From positions 41,648-105,647 of the forward strand of contig DIDT01000037.1 in NCBI GenBank assembly GCA_002418285.1: a DNA stretch of 64,000 nucleotides, in the 5' to 3' direction. The DNA is from Phycisphaerales bacterium UBA5793. GTDB taxonomy: Bacteria; Planctomycetota; Phycisphaerae; Phycisphaerales; UBA5793. Positions 9,315 to 18,472 of this stretch are shown here, in pieces; positions within the stretch are counted from its first letter, which is position 1, and each line of letters opens with the position of its first letter. Both the position numbers and the translations under genes were made by a program. A model generated the notes under the pieces. The model was not told the DNA's origin and ran no database searches. It worked only from the letters and a program-made list of their open reading frames with translations.

Positions 9315-9896
9315 ATGGCTCGAGCACCGCATCTTGTTCAGTCCCCTCGTTCGCGACGAGTCGAAGGGGGAGCCCATCTGGAATCGCCACGCGAGTGCCT
9401 GGCCAGCGTGCACTGGCAAGTGCATGTTCCCAATCACGGGCAGGGAATCGCCGACACCGCCACCGCCGGCGCTGATATCGAGCTGCTTAGTGAAGCAATC
9501 TCAGCTGCTTCCGAGTCGGGACACCGATACCTCCTGCTGACCTTCTGGATCGATCGAGGCACGCCTGAGCGACCTGAGCGCGACGTGCTCGCAGCCTTCA
9601 CCGATGACCCAGCCAGCCATCCTCAGCCGTTGGGAGTCGACGTACAGCTCGCGGCATTCGAATTTACGAATGCAGGCGAGTCTCTCAGCGTGGACATCGT
9701 CGCCGCCAAGCCGCTTCTGCGCATCACGCAGGTCTCAGGCTCGAGCGAGCAACTGACCATGGTCTGGTGCCAAGGGATAGTGCACGAACTGCTGGGTCTT
9801 GGAGGCGGCCAGTATCGCCTTGACACGATCCGCATCGACCGATCGCTCCTCTCGCGGGTGACATCGCATGTGAGTTTGGCGCGCGAAGCCGGCTAG
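9315..9896 (+). CDS. hypothetical protein co-directional with the GbsR-like regulator
   Basis: A 193-residue soluble protein with no family I recognise. It starts at ATG 9315, immediately after the regulator's stop, so coupling is likely. Codon usage and third-position GC fit a real gene. The middle part has beta-strand patterns (GHRYLLLTFWIDRG; VDVQLAAFEFTNAG), and no signal peptide, membrane segment or metal motif is seen. Conservation next to GbsR-like genes in relatives would be the natural clue to its role. Confidence 0.6.
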   Translation: MARAPHLVQSPRSRRVEGGAHLESPRECLASVHWQVHVPNHGQGIADTATAGADIELLSEAISAASESGHRYLLLTFWIDRGTPERPERDVLAAFTDDPASHPQPLGVDVQLAAFEFTNAGESLSVDIVAAKPLLRITQVSGSSEQLTMVWCQGIVHELLGLGGGQYRLDTIRIDRSLLSRVTSHVSLAREAG

Positions 9897-10341
9897 ATCA
9901 CTCGTTTTCCACAATTCATGCGCATTGAGCGCAGCCGCGGTGGACGAAAAAAAAGTGCGCGGCGCAAACGCTTGTCACTCCGATGTTCCCGGACCTGTGG
10001 ACGCGAAATACACAAACCCAACACTTGTGAAATGCTCACAGATGTCGTATTCTGTGTCCGAGCCAGGACGGTTCGAAGAAGAGTGGGGCATCAGGTGGTC
10101 CCTTTCAGTTCTTATTCATCATGAGTCGTTGACTCAAACTTGCTCGGCCCGCGCGAGCCTTCCCACCGATCGCCACATCTTCTTAGTGACGGTTTGCCCC
10201 ATCGAGGTGCGAACGGACTCCCCCCGTAGGTGCTGTTGGATTGTGGGTCATCGAGGCGGCAACGCTTCGTGGACTGGGTGGACGTAGTTCGTTTCGGCAT
10301 CAATCGCGTCGAGAAGTAATCGCTCGAAGGAAGAGGGAACA
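9897..10341. other. 445-bp spacer upstream of dnaA, possible origin region
   Basis: No convincing gene lies here. The spacer is less GC-rich than its neighbours and contains one near-consensus DnaA box, TTTTCCACA at 9905-9913 (one mismatch to TTATCCACA), an A8 run near 9949, and several looser TGTG/CACA matches. This would fit an origin or dnaA autoregulatory region, but a single good box is weak evidence and GC skew could not be computed. Confidence 0.3.
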
Positions 10342-11796
10342 GTGGCTGCAACCGCTGCGGCGAACGGTATGGCTGCGCGCCTGTGTGAAGACCTTGCTCA
10401 ACGACTTGGACCCACCAAGTTTGGCCTCTGGTTTGAACAGACCGCCCAGTTACGGGTGGAAGATAATCGTCTGCACATTACCGTCCCCACCCGGTTCCAC
10501 GCCGACTGGATCCAGCGTCACTTCCGTGAGGATCTTCGCGACTCCGCCACCCGCACCTCCGGCTCGGACCTGCCGCTGGACGTGACCATCGAGCCAAAGG
10601 CGTTCCCGGGCTTGTCTTCTGACCTGCCTTCGCCGCCCGCGCCCGTCGCCCCGCACTTGCCGCGTCGCAGGCGAACCAGCAGTTGGCTCGGGTCTCGCTT
10701 TGATGAGCGGTTCGATCTCGACCGCTTCGTGGTCGGCGTCAGTAACGAGATGGCCTATCGCGCGGCTTGCGCCATGGCTGAGGGTAACTCCACGTTCAAT
10801 CCGCTGTTCATCCATGGCGGGTGCGGGCTGGGCAAGACCCACCTCCTGCAGGGCATCTGCCGCCGCTGCCGCCTGAGCAGTCCCGACGTCCGTATCCGAT
10901 ACGTTACCGGCGAGCAGTTCACCAATGAGTTCATCGCTGCGGTACGGTCCAACGATCTCGATTCGTTCCGCCGACCCTATCGCGAGATCGATCTCCTCGC
11001 GATCGACGACATTCACTTCCTCTCCAACAAGAAAGCCACGCAGAACGAATTCCTGGCGACATTTGACGCCATCGGGCTCGGCGGCTCAAAAGTCGTGCTG
11101 GCCAGCGATGAGCACCCGCGCCAGATCACCCAGTTCCACGCCAGGCTTGTCAGTCGGCTGCTCTCGGGAATGGTTGTCGAAGTTCAACTTCCCGACATTG
11201 AGACAAGGCGGCAGATCATCTCCCGCTGGGCGCTCGAAAAGGGGATGGTGTTCCATCCCGCTGCCGTAGAGGCGCTCGCCGAGCGCTGCATCGGATCAGT
11301 GCGCGAGATCGAAGGCACCCTGACGCGACTCGAAGCGCTGGCCATGATCGGCGGCGGCGTGGGTGATGAACTGGCGTCCTCGCAAGCGTCCGGCGAAGTC
11401 GGCATGGTTCTTGTCAGTCGCCTCTTTGGCGAGCAAGCGGAGGAATTGCGTCCCAACGTTCGCGTCGAAGCAATCATGTCCTCAGTTGCAGAGCGATTCG
11501 GTGTCGAGACGAGCCGCCTGGCCGGAAACAGCCGTCATCGCGACGTCGTGCTCGCGCGGTCGGTTACGGCATACCTGGCGCGAAAACTCACCACCCGGAG
11601 TTTCCCCGAAATCGCCCGGGCGATGGGACGCTCGAACCACAGCACGATTGTCACCGCCTCGCAGCGCGTCGAGCGGCAATTGGCTGAAAACGCCTCCGTC
11701 GTCGTCCGCGACGCCGATACACCCGTGTCGCTTCGCTACATCGTTGATTCGCTGCGAAACGCATTGACGCGTGCCAGAAAATCTCCTCCAGGTTGA
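10342..11796 (+). CDS. dnaA: chromosomal replication initiator DnaA
   Basis: A 484-residue DnaA, which binds origin boxes, oligomerises with ATP and opens the duplex. Domain I spans about residues 10-85, followed by a Pro/Arg-rich linker (SPPAPVAPHLPRRRR). The AAA+ core has Walker A GGCGLGKTH (159-167), Walker B LLAIDDIHF and a sensor region; the C-terminal DNA-binding helices include the signature region AMGRSNHSTIVTASQRVER. The usual signature reads GRDHST/TV, so Asn-His-Ser replaces Asp-His-Thr here. I accept GTG 10342, which has AAGGAAGAGG just upstream; an in-frame ATG at 10369 is less well placed. dnaN does not follow; a HEAT-like gene does. Confidence 0.96.
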   Translation: MAATAAANGMAARLCEDLAQRLGPTKFGLWFEQTAQLRVEDNRLHITVPTRFHADWIQRHFREDLRDSATRTSGSDLPLDVTIEPKAFPGLSSDLPSPPAPVAPHLPRRRRTSSWLGSRFDERFDLDRFVVGVSNEMAYRAACAMAEGNSTFNPLFIHGGCGLGKTHLLQGICRRCRLSSPDVRIRYVTGEQFTNEFIAAVRSNDLDSFRRPYREIDLLAIDDIHFLSNKKATQNEFLATFDAIGLGGSKVVLASDEHPRQITQFHARLVSRLLSGMVVEVQLPDIETRRQIISRWALEKGMVFHPAAVEALAERCIGSVREIEGTLTRLEALAMIGGGVGDELASSQASGEVGMVLVSRLFGEQAEELRPNVRVEAIMSSVAERFGVETSRLAGNSRHRDVVLARSVTAYLARKLTTRSFPEIARAMGRSNHSTIVTASQRVERQLAENASVVVRDADTPVSLRYIVDSLRNALTRARKSPPG

Positions 11797-11858
11797 GCAC
11801 CTGCGACGGCGCTCTGAGAAGGCAGCATCAACGGCACAAGCCGAAATCTCCCTCCGAC

Positions 11859-11892
11859 CGCGGCGTCGGCCACCCCTTCGGCCGACGCCGCG
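11859..11892 (+). terminator. strong hairpin downstream of dnaA
   Basis: A perfect 13-bp GC-rich stem, CGCGGCGTCGGCC with GGCCGACGCCGCG, closes an 8-base loop 62 bases after the dnaA stop. No T-run follows, so it may be a rho-independent-like stop of reduced strength or an mRNA 3'-end stabiliser. Confidence 0.55.
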
Positions 11893-11973
11893 TGTGTCTG
11901 GTAACCGGGCACGGCGCCGGGGGAAACCCACTTTCGTTCGCGTGACGCCGCGAACTTGAATAGACTCCTGTTA

Positions 11974-13494
11974 ATGCGCTGCCCTTCCCTTCTTCGAACC
12001 ATCGTTCTCATCCTTGCGACCCTTGCGTGGACACATCTGGCGCTTGCCGGAGATGATCGGTTCGACGATGCGGTTCGAATCATGCGTCGCGCCACGACGG
12101 TTCGCTCCACCGGCGAACACATCCTGTTCCTCAGCAGTCTGCGACAGTTGAATGACCCGGACCTGCAGCCGCTGTTCAGCTCACTGAGCCAGGTAAAGAA
12201 CCCGACGATTCAGACCAACGCCGTGCTCGGCCTGGCGGAACTCTCCAAGAACCACCACATCGATCCGTGGAAGCTGAGCCAGATCAAAGACACTCGCTTT
12301 CGCGCGATGGCGATCATCCAGGCGCGCAACGATGATCTCATCGGCCCGGACGAACTCCGAGACATTCTCATCTGGGATGATCTCACGGAAGACCTGCGCG
12401 TCTACGTGGTGCTAGTGCTGGTGAGCATGGACGAGCCCGTCGATGTCGCCGCGCTGCAGACGCTCATGAAAGATGGCAAGCTGCCGGGCACGCGCACCTA
12501 CGCTGCACTGGCGTTGCGCCACCTGGGGCATCCAGAAGACACTGATGAGCCGCTCAAGGCCATGGATTCTCTCCCGCCGCAACTGCGCGATGGAGCATTG
12601 CGCGAGATTCTCAGCACCATGTCCTACATGAAACTGACTGGCGCCGCGCCGTGGATTCGCGAACAACTCGACCGCGCGGAGCTGAGCCCGGGAACGGAAG
12701 ACATCGCTCTGCGCTCGCTGTTGGCGCTCGATCCCGCCGCCGGCGCAGCAGCGTGGCAGCTGCGCTATAACGAGAGCACCAATATCGGCGCCAAAGTCCG
12801 ACTCACGCTCATGCTGCTCGAGGTTGCGGAAAAGGTTGACGCGGCGCTGTTTGCGCCGGCTTCCAAGGACTCCAACGAGCTGCTCGCCAACCTGGGCAAG
12901 GCTGGACAACTCGTCGCCGCGCGCCAGCGCGAAGTCGAGGTATGTCAGACACTGATCGGTCTGCATCACCCGCCCAGCACGGCCTGGGTGCTCGAACATG
13001 CCAAAACCACTCCCGCCGAGTCAGCCGCGCCGATCTACTCGGCGATGATTGCCGACACTCTGGAAGAAGGCGGGGCGCGAAACGATCGTCTCGAACTCGC
13101 CCGATTGGCTGGCGCCGAGCTTCTCAAGATTGACCCCGCCTCACTGCGAACGGTGCTCGATCTCGCTCGATCGCGACAGCGGCTGCTCACCATCGAAGCC
13201 ATCCTCTCGGGCGCGCTCACCGCATCCTCCCCCGCCGCTCTGCAATTAATCGAAGGAATCGATGAATGGGACTCCACTCGAGCGCAATCGCTGGCGCTGA
13301 TCATCAAGGCTCGCTACGCCGACGCGCTGACCGAAGATGACCTCTATCGCCTCAGCCTCGTGTTCCGAGGCGGCGGCTCCGTCACGGCCGCAGCCGAGGT
13401 ACAGGCAGCCTGGCTCTACCTGCGACGCACCGGTCAGCAGGGACAGGCCCTTGCGGCTATCCTCAGCGACCTCTCGAATACCGCCGATCGATGA
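11974..13494 (+). CDS. secreted HEAT-repeat-like protein
   Basis: The start is set at ATG 11974, where a signal peptide begins (RTIVLILATLAWTHLALA); a TTG 18 bases earlier is less likely and neither has a clear ribosome-binding site. The 506-residue product is almost entirely helical, with repeating Leu/Ala patterns such as NAVLGLAEL, TYAALALRHLGHP and EDIALRSLLALDP that resemble HEAT or PBS-lyase-type repeats. Such proteins are scaffolds; no catalytic motif is seen. It probably acts in the periplasm. It is followed 24 bases later by the aminotransferase gene, but a functional link to that biosynthetic run is not apparent. Confidence 0.65.
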   Translation: MRCPSLLRTIVLILATLAWTHLALAGDDRFDDAVRIMRRATTVRSTGEHILFLSSLRQLNDPDLQPLFSSLSQVKNPTIQTNAVLGLAELSKNHHIDPWKLSQIKDTRFRAMAIIQARNDDLIGPDELRDILIWDDLTEDLRVYVVLVLVSMDEPVDVAALQTLMKDGKLPGTRTYAALALRHLGHPEDTDEPLKAMDSLPPQLRDGALREILSTMSYMKLTGAAPWIREQLDRAELSPGTEDIALRSLLALDPAAGAAAWQLRYNESTNIGAKVRLTLMLLEVAEKVDAALFAPASKDSNELLANLGKAGQLVAARQREVEVCQTLIGLHHPPSTAWVLEHAKTTPAESAAPIYSAMIADTLEEGGARNDRLELARLAGAELLKIDPASLRTVLDLARSRQRLLTIEAILSGALTASSPAALQLIEGIDEWDSTRAQSLALIIKARYADALTEDDLYRLSLVFRGGGSVTAAAEVQAAWLYLRRTGQQGQALAAILSDLSNTADR

Positions 13495-13518
13495 ACATCA
13501 AGGAAGATGGAATTGCCC

Positions 13519-14709
13519 ATGAGCAACGGCCAGGACATCCCCCTCAGCAGACCGGACATCACCGCGCTGGAAATCGATCACGTGGTACAGACGCTCAAGT
13601 CCGGACGCCTGAGCATCGGGCCGATGCAGGAACAGTTTGAAGCGCTCGTTGCGGCCCGCGCTGACACACGATACGCCGTCGCGGTCTCAAGCGGCACGTG
13701 CGGACTACACCTCGGATTGCTCGCACTGGGCATCAAGCCCGGCGATGAAGTAATCACCACGCCCTTCTCTTTCATCGCATCGTCAAACGCCATCCTCTAC
13801 GTCGGCGCCAAGCCTGTCTTTGTGGATATCAATCCTCGCACACTCAATCTCGATCCCAACCAGGTCGAAGAAGCCATCACCCCCCGAACCAAGGCGGTCC
13901 TCGGCGTGGAAGCGTTCGGCAACCCGTCCCACATGATCGAGTTGGCCAATCTCTGTCAAAAGCACGAGATCCCCCTCGTCGAGGATTCATGTGAAGGATT
14001 CGGCGGCACACATCGTGGCCGGCCCATCGGGAGCTTTGGCCGCCTCGGCGTCTTCGCCTTTTATCCCAACAAGCAGATCACCTGCGGCGAGGGTGGGATG
14101 ATCGTCACCGACGACGAGCGCCTCGCCGACCTCTGCCGGTCGATGCGTAATCAGGGCCGCCCGGTCGATCCGACGGACCCGGCCGAACCCGCCTGGCAGG
14201 CGCCGGGTTCTTGGCTCATGCACGAGCGCCTGGGCTACAACTACCGGCTCAGCGAGATCCACGCCGCCTTGGGCGTCGCGCAGTGCAAACGACTTGATGA
14301 GATCCTTGAGCTGCGCAACGGCGTTGCCAGCAAGTACATGTCCCGCCTGATGGGGATGCCCGACATTATTCTCCCCACCGTCGATCCTGAAACCACCATG
14401 AGCTGGTTCGTCTTCGTCGTGCGCCTCAGCAGCGAGTTCAGCGCGGAAAACCGTGATCGCATCCTCGCCGGCATGCGCCGCCACGAAGTCGGCGTGAGCA
14501 ACTATTTCCCCCCGATCCACCTCCAGCCGTTCTACATGCGGCAGTTCGGTTACAGCGACGGCGACTTCCCCATCACCGAATCCGTCGCCCAGCGAACCAT
14601 CGCCCTGCCCTTCCACACTCGGCTGCGTGAACGCGAGATCGACCTCGTTTGCCAGACGCTCGAAGTTATGATCCAGCGCGAGAAGTTCACCATCGACCGC
14701 AGCTCGTGA
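13519..14709 (+). CDS. DegT/DnrJ/EryC1/StrS family PLP aminotransferase
   Basis: A roughly 396-residue sugar aminotransferase of the DegT family, which transfers an amino group to a keto-sugar nucleotide using pyridoxal phosphate. The PLP phosphate-binding region SSGTCGLHLGLLALG, EDSCEGFGG and the Schiff-base lysine in FYPNKQITCGEGG are present, along with NYRLSEIHAALG and the C-terminal NYFPPIHLQPFY. I choose ATG 13519 because the AGGAAG box directly abuts the alternative ATG at 13507 and leaves no spacing. The stop overlaps the start of the HAD gene (GTGA). The product likely contributes an amino sugar to surface glycans or glycoproteins. Confidence 0.9.
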   Translation: MSNGQDIPLSRPDITALEIDHVVQTLKSGRLSIGPMQEQFEALVAARADTRYAVAVSSGTCGLHLGLLALGIKPGDEVITTPFSFIASSNAILYVGAKPVFVDINPRTLNLDPNQVEEAITPRTKAVLGVEAFGNPSHMIELANLCQKHEIPLVEDSCEGFGGTHRGRPIGSFGRLGVFAFYPNKQITCGEGGMIVTDDERLADLCRSMRNQGRPVDPTDPAEPAWQAPGSWLMHERLGYNYRLSEIHAALGVAQCKRLDEILELRNGVASKYMSRLMGMPDIILPTVDPETTMSWFVFVVRLSSEFSAENRDRILAGMRRHEVGVSNYFPPIHLQPFYMRQFGYSDGDFPITESVAQRTIALPFHTRLREREIDLVCQTLEVMIQREKFTIDRSS

Positions 14710-15374
14710 GCGTGCCACCCATCCAACTTGTCTGCTTCGACCTTGGTGGGGTTCTTGTGCGCATCTGCCGCACCTGGGAGGAGGCTTGCACAAGGATCGG
14801 CATGGATGTGCGAACAAATGACGCCTGGGAGCGAAACCGCCTTGCGAGGCGAGAAATCACCCGGCAGTATGGCATCGGTCGCATCGACTGCGATTCCTAT
14901 GCGCGGAAGATTTCTGAACTGATGGATGGACTCTACCACCCTGAAGAGATCACCCGCGTGCATGACGCATGGACGATTGAGGACTACCCCGACGTTGCGG
15001 ATCTACTCACACGGCTCAATGCGGCCGGAATGCCCACCGCCTGCCTGTCCAACACCAATCACGGCCATTGGGTGCGCCTGGCGCACGAAGTTGACGGCCG
15101 CACCCGGCCCGGTGAGCCGGAGTTCCCCGTCGTGCGCCTCATCCAGCACCGCTTTGCCTCGCACCTCATGGGCTTCGCCAAGCCCGATCCAGCCATTTAC
15201 TCCGCGTTCGAAAGCGCAATGAACGTGCAACCCGGCGAAATCCTCTTTTTCGACGACCTCGAAGAGAACATCGCCGCCGCTCATCAGGTAGGATGGATCG
15301 CGCGCCAGATCGACTTCCGCATCGAAACTGCGCCGCAGATCGAATCGCACCTGCAGGAATTCAATCTGGCGTAG
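14706..15374 (+). CDS. HAD-superfamily hydrolase (subfamily IA-like)
   Basis: A 222-residue HAD phosphatase-fold protein. Motif I is CFDLGGVLV with the nucleophilic Asp at about residue 12; the position of the second motif I Asp is Gly, as in the YihX-like and epoxide-hydrolase-N-terminal-like groups. Motif II is CLSNTNH, motif III the Lys in GFAKPDPAIY, and motif IV FFDDLEENI. The start is taken as GTG 14706, overlapping the aminotransferase stop by 4 bases; another GTG at 14712 is possible. A sugar-phosphate phosphatase role would fit the neighbouring aminotransferase but is inference. Confidence 0.82.
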   Translation: MSVPPIQLVCFDLGGVLVRICRTWEEACTRIGMDVRTNDAWERNRLARREITRQYGIGRIDCDSYARKISELMDGLYHPEEITRVHDAWTIEDYPDVADLLTRLNAAGMPTACLSNTNHGHWVRLAHEVDGRTRPGEPEFPVVRLIQHRFASHLMGFAKPDPAIYSAFESAMNVQPGEILFFDDLEENIAAAHQVGWIARQIDFRIETAPQIESHLQEFNLA

Positions 15375-15402
15375 AAGCAACGACCCCTTCCTACGATTCG
15401 CC

Positions 15403-15942
15403 GTGGCTGAAGATCCCGAAGAGTTTGAGGACGAGCAGGATTCCGACGCTCGCGCGAAGATCGCCGATGGCCCCGTTCAGCCGACGTGCCCTGGCTGCGG
15501 ATACGACCTGAGCGGCACCCTTGAGGCCCCCCAGCAGCGCTGCCCCGAGTGTGGCCGAACGTGGACAGTCGATGAACTCGCGCTCCAGCACGCCCAGCGA
15601 CTCGCCGGCGTCCGTCCACCCAACCGTGTTCTTGCGGCAATTGGTCCGGGACTCACAATCGCCGGCCTGCTGCTCGTGGGGTTGATATTCGGCCCGCCAG
15701 TCAACTGGCTCACGTTTCCCGTCGCCGCAGTCCTGGTCGTACTCGCCACGGTCGAGTGGGCTCGTGATCTCCATCGCAAGTCGTTCGCGCGGCCACGTAC
15801 CCGGTTCGATCGCTTCGTGTACGTGACCGGAATGACGCTACTGCTCATCGCCATCAACACCGTCCTGATCGTGATCATCGGTCTGTTGCTCATCGCCCTG
15901 GTTTCCGCAAGCGGCATTCTGCACGTTGGAACGATCACGTGA
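15403..15942 (+). CDS. zinc-ribbon membrane protein
   Basis: A 179-residue protein with an acidic N-terminus, a CxxC...CxxC zinc ribbon (Cys 29, 32, 47, 50 in CPGCGYDLSG and CPECGRTW) and then about four hydrophobic segments. This zinc-ribbon-plus-membrane architecture with the YDLSG or YDLRG motif is very common among Planctomycetota and uncharacterised. The start is GTG 15403. The stop overlaps the next start by 4 bases, so the protein is produced with the downstream GT-C-like transferase. The function is unknown. Confidence 0.78.
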   Translation: MAEDPEEFEDEQDSDARAKIADGPVQPTCPGCGYDLSGTLEAPQQRCPECGRTWTVDELALQHAQRLAGVRPPNRVLAAIGPGLTIAGLLLVGLIFGPPVNWLTFPVAAVLVVLATVEWARDLHRKSFARPRTRFDRFVYVTGMTLLLIAINTVLIVIIGLLLIALVSASGILHVGTIT

Positions 15943-17363
15943 CCCTCGCACCCGCGATGTCCCGCCAGTCAAGCCGGCTTATGTGGATGGTCGCCGCCGC
16001 GGCGGTCTTGACGGTCGCTTTCAGCATCGCAATGCACTGGGTGACGATCTCACGCGAGCCCACTCCCGAAGCCGGCGCGGCCAACATCCGTTCGCTGTGG
16101 CCCTACTGGATCGGCAGCGCGGCGCTGTGGCTGACGCTCACCGCCGTACTCTTCGCACTCGCCCGGCAACGCGATTCGAGTCACGACGAACCCGCCTCGC
16201 AAATCCACCCTGCGTGGATCATTGTGACCATCGCCATCGTTGCTCGGCTCATCGTCATCTCAACCCACGACGGCTCACTCAGTGACGATCTCTGGCGGTA
16301 CCTCTTCGATGGTCGCGCACTCGTTTCGGGACACAATCCCTACCTCGTCGCGCCCGCTGAAGTCGACCCGAAGTTCCCTCGCTTTGAAGGCGAAGCCGAA
16401 CTCGCCAGTCGCATCAACCACCCCGAACTCGTCACGATTTACCTGCCGACGAGCCAGTGGTGCTTTGCCGCTTTCACTCTCGCCGCCAGGCCGATTACCA
16501 GCGATGTCATTTCCTCGGCGCGTCTGCTGCGTCTGTCTCTCAGTGCCGTCGACGTGCTGGTGATCCTGATGCTTCTCGTGCTGCTTGCGAGGCGCGGCAG
16601 CAGTCCGTGGTGGGCTATCGCCTACGCCTGGCATCCATTGACGATCAGTGAGTTTGCGGGCTCAGGTCACCAGGACATCCTCGGCATTGCCCTGATGTTC
16701 GCCGCGTTTCTGCTCTACGACGGCACGCTCGCTGGAACAACGCGATGGTCGCCCGCTCTGGCTGCGGCCGGAGCGGTAAAGCCGGTGGCGATCCCACTGG
16801 CCGCCATACTGCTGCGACATGAGCGGGCCGCGCACTGGTGGCGAGCGATTCTGATCGGTGCCGTGGCGTCCGCTCTTCTCTACGTCAGCGTAGGGATTTG
16901 GCCCGGTTCTCTGGCAATGCATCGACTGCTTGACACGATCGATCAATTCGTGCATCAATGGGCCTTTCACAGCGCGATCTATGAGCCGCTGCACAAACTG
17001 GGCGTTGGACTTGGAACCGCCCGGCTCATTTGTGTTGCTCTGCTCGCCGCCGCAGCGTGGTTGCTGTGGATCAGACAGACTGAGCGGTACCAGACCGCCC
17101 GCGCCGTGCTCTTCGCAGCGCTGCTCTGTTCTCCGGCAGCCCATCCGTGGTACCTTCTCTGGGCGCTCGCACTGCATCCGCTTTCACCGGGTGCAGCGTT
17201 GTGGGTGGCTTCGCTCACCCTGCCGTGGGGCTACTTGGTGCTCGGCGACGTGGAGAGCTGGACTGTTCCAGTCTGGGGGTGGGGACTAACGTACCTTCCC
17301 ATCGCAGCCGCGCTTCTGCTGGACCTGACGAGGAGGATTCACCGTGCCCGCACTCGTGCGTGA
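15939..17363 (+). CDS. polytopic GT-C-type glycosyltransferase-like protein
   Basis: A 474-residue integral membrane protein with ten or more hydrophobic segments. The first extracytoplasmic loop carries SDDLWRYLFDGRALVSGHNPY, in the style of the Asp-containing loop of lipid-linked-sugar GT-C mannosyltransferases (the DD pair is the probable catalytic or metal site). Later strings such as WHPLTISEFAGSGHQDILG and AAHPWYLLWALALHPLSPG are typical for this group. It probably transfers a sugar from a polyprenyl-phosphate donor at the outer face of the membrane. Start GTG 15939 overlaps the previous stop; an ATG at 15957 is the alternative. Its 3' end overlaps the Nif3-like gene by 20 bases. Confidence 0.75.
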   Translation: MTLAPAMSRQSSRLMWMVAAAAVLTVAFSIAMHWVTISREPTPEAGAANIRSLWPYWIGSAALWLTLTAVLFALARQRDSSHDEPASQIHPAWIIVTIAIVARLIVISTHDGSLSDDLWRYLFDGRALVSGHNPYLVAPAEVDPKFPRFEGEAELASRINHPELVTIYLPTSQWCFAAFTLAARPITSDVISSARLLRLSLSAVDVLVILMLLVLLARRGSSPWWAIAYAWHPLTISEFAGSGHQDILGIALMFAAFLLYDGTLAGTTRWSPALAAAGAVKPVAIPLAAILLRHERAAHWWRAILIGAVASALLYVSVGIWPGSLAMHRLLDTIDQFVHQWAFHSAIYEPLHKLGVGLGTARLICVALLAAAAWLLWIRQTERYQTARAVLFAALLCSPAAHPWYLLWALALHPLSPGAALWVASLTLPWGYLVLGDVESWTVPVWGWGLTYLPIAAALLLDLTRRIHRARTRA

Positions 17364-18459
17364 TTTCGAAAACGCCATCGAGGCCATGGCGCCGCTGGCG
17401 TTTGCCGAGCGGTGGGACAACGTAGGTCTGCTCATCGGTCAACGGGAAGCGCCAATCAAGCGCGTGTTGCTCACCATCGATCTCACGGCCGCAGTTCTCG
17501 ATGAAGCCATCGCTCAGCAAGTCGATCTCATCTGCACGTACCATCCGGTGATGTTCAAGCCGATTCAGCGGCTGGTCGGTGCCGACCCCAAGAGCGACAT
17601 CATCCTGCGGGCCATCAAGGCCGGCATTGGCATCTACTCGCCTCACACCGCGCTTGACTCGGCGGCGGGCGGTATGACAGACTGGCTCGCCGACGCTGTC
17701 GGCCAGGGCTATCGCCGGCCGCTGGTGGTCGCGGAATCGCTCCCCGTCACGCAGGAACTCAAAGTCGTTACCTTCGCTCCTGCGAATGCCCTTGATCGAT
17801 TGCGCGATGTCATGGCCAGTGCCGGCGCCGGCCGCATTGACCACTACGACCATTGCTCATTCAGCGTGGAGGGATCAGGGACCTTTCGCGGGGACGCCAC
17901 AACGACGCCGGCTGTCGGCGCCAAGGAGCGATTCGAACGTGTCGAAGAGCACCGCCTCGAAATGGTGTGCCCGGCATCGGCTCTGCACGTACTCATCTCT
18001 ACGCTGCGTCAGTTCCATCCCTACGAAGAACCCGCCGTCGATGTCTACCCGCTGCGGGCCCGGCCGCTGCCCGGAGTCGGCGGCGGCCGCAAGGTCGTCC
18101 TCGATCAACCCACCACCGTGGGACAGCTGGCCGAGCGAATCAAAAAGCACCTGAACATCGCGGCGGTGAAGTCGACCGAATCCGCCAAAATAGTGCGGCA
18201 GGTCGCCGTCGTTCCGGGGTCCGGGGGCGACTTTGTCGAAACGGCAATCGCCCAGGAGTGCGAGCTGTTCATCACCGGCGAACTCACCTACCACACGGCC
18301 CTGAGCGCGTGGACGCGCGGCTGCGCCGTCATCCTGACCGGCCACGCCAACAGCGAGCGCGGCTTTCTACCCATCCTCAGCCAGCGCCTCACCGAGCGAC
18401 TCGACTCCGTCGAAATCATCCTCGCCAGCGCTGATCGCACGTTTTTCGAAATCATCTGA
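17344..18459 (+). CDS. Nif3-like dinuclear metal centre protein
   Basis: A 371-residue member of the Nif3/YqfO family, which forms hexameric rings with a two-metal site; some members are annotated as GTP cyclohydrolase I type 2 homologues but the cellular role is unsettled. Metal-site regions are visible: TYHPVMF, SPHTALDS and LTGHANSERG. The middle insertion (about residues 125-235) corresponds to the extra domain of the longer bacterial forms. GTG 17344 has a strong GAGGAGG box seven bases upstream, which fixes the start inside the end of the previous gene. Confidence 0.9.
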   Translation: MPALVRDFENAIEAMAPLAFAERWDNVGLLIGQREAPIKRVLLTIDLTAAVLDEAIAQQVDLICTYHPVMFKPIQRLVGADPKSDIILRAIKAGIGIYSPHTALDSAAGGMTDWLADAVGQGYRRPLVVAESLPVTQELKVVTFAPANALDRLRDVMASAGAGRIDHYDHCSFSVEGSGTFRGDATTTPAVGAKERFERVEEHRLEMVCPASALHVLISTLRQFHPYEEPAVDVYPLRARPLPGVGGGRKVVLDQPTTVGQLAERIKKHLNIAAVKSTESAKIVRQVAVVPGSGGDFVETAIAQECELFITGELTYHTALSAWTRGCAVILTGHANSERGFLPILSQRLTERLDSVEIILASADRTFFEII

Positions 18460-18472
18460 ACGCCGAGTCGCG

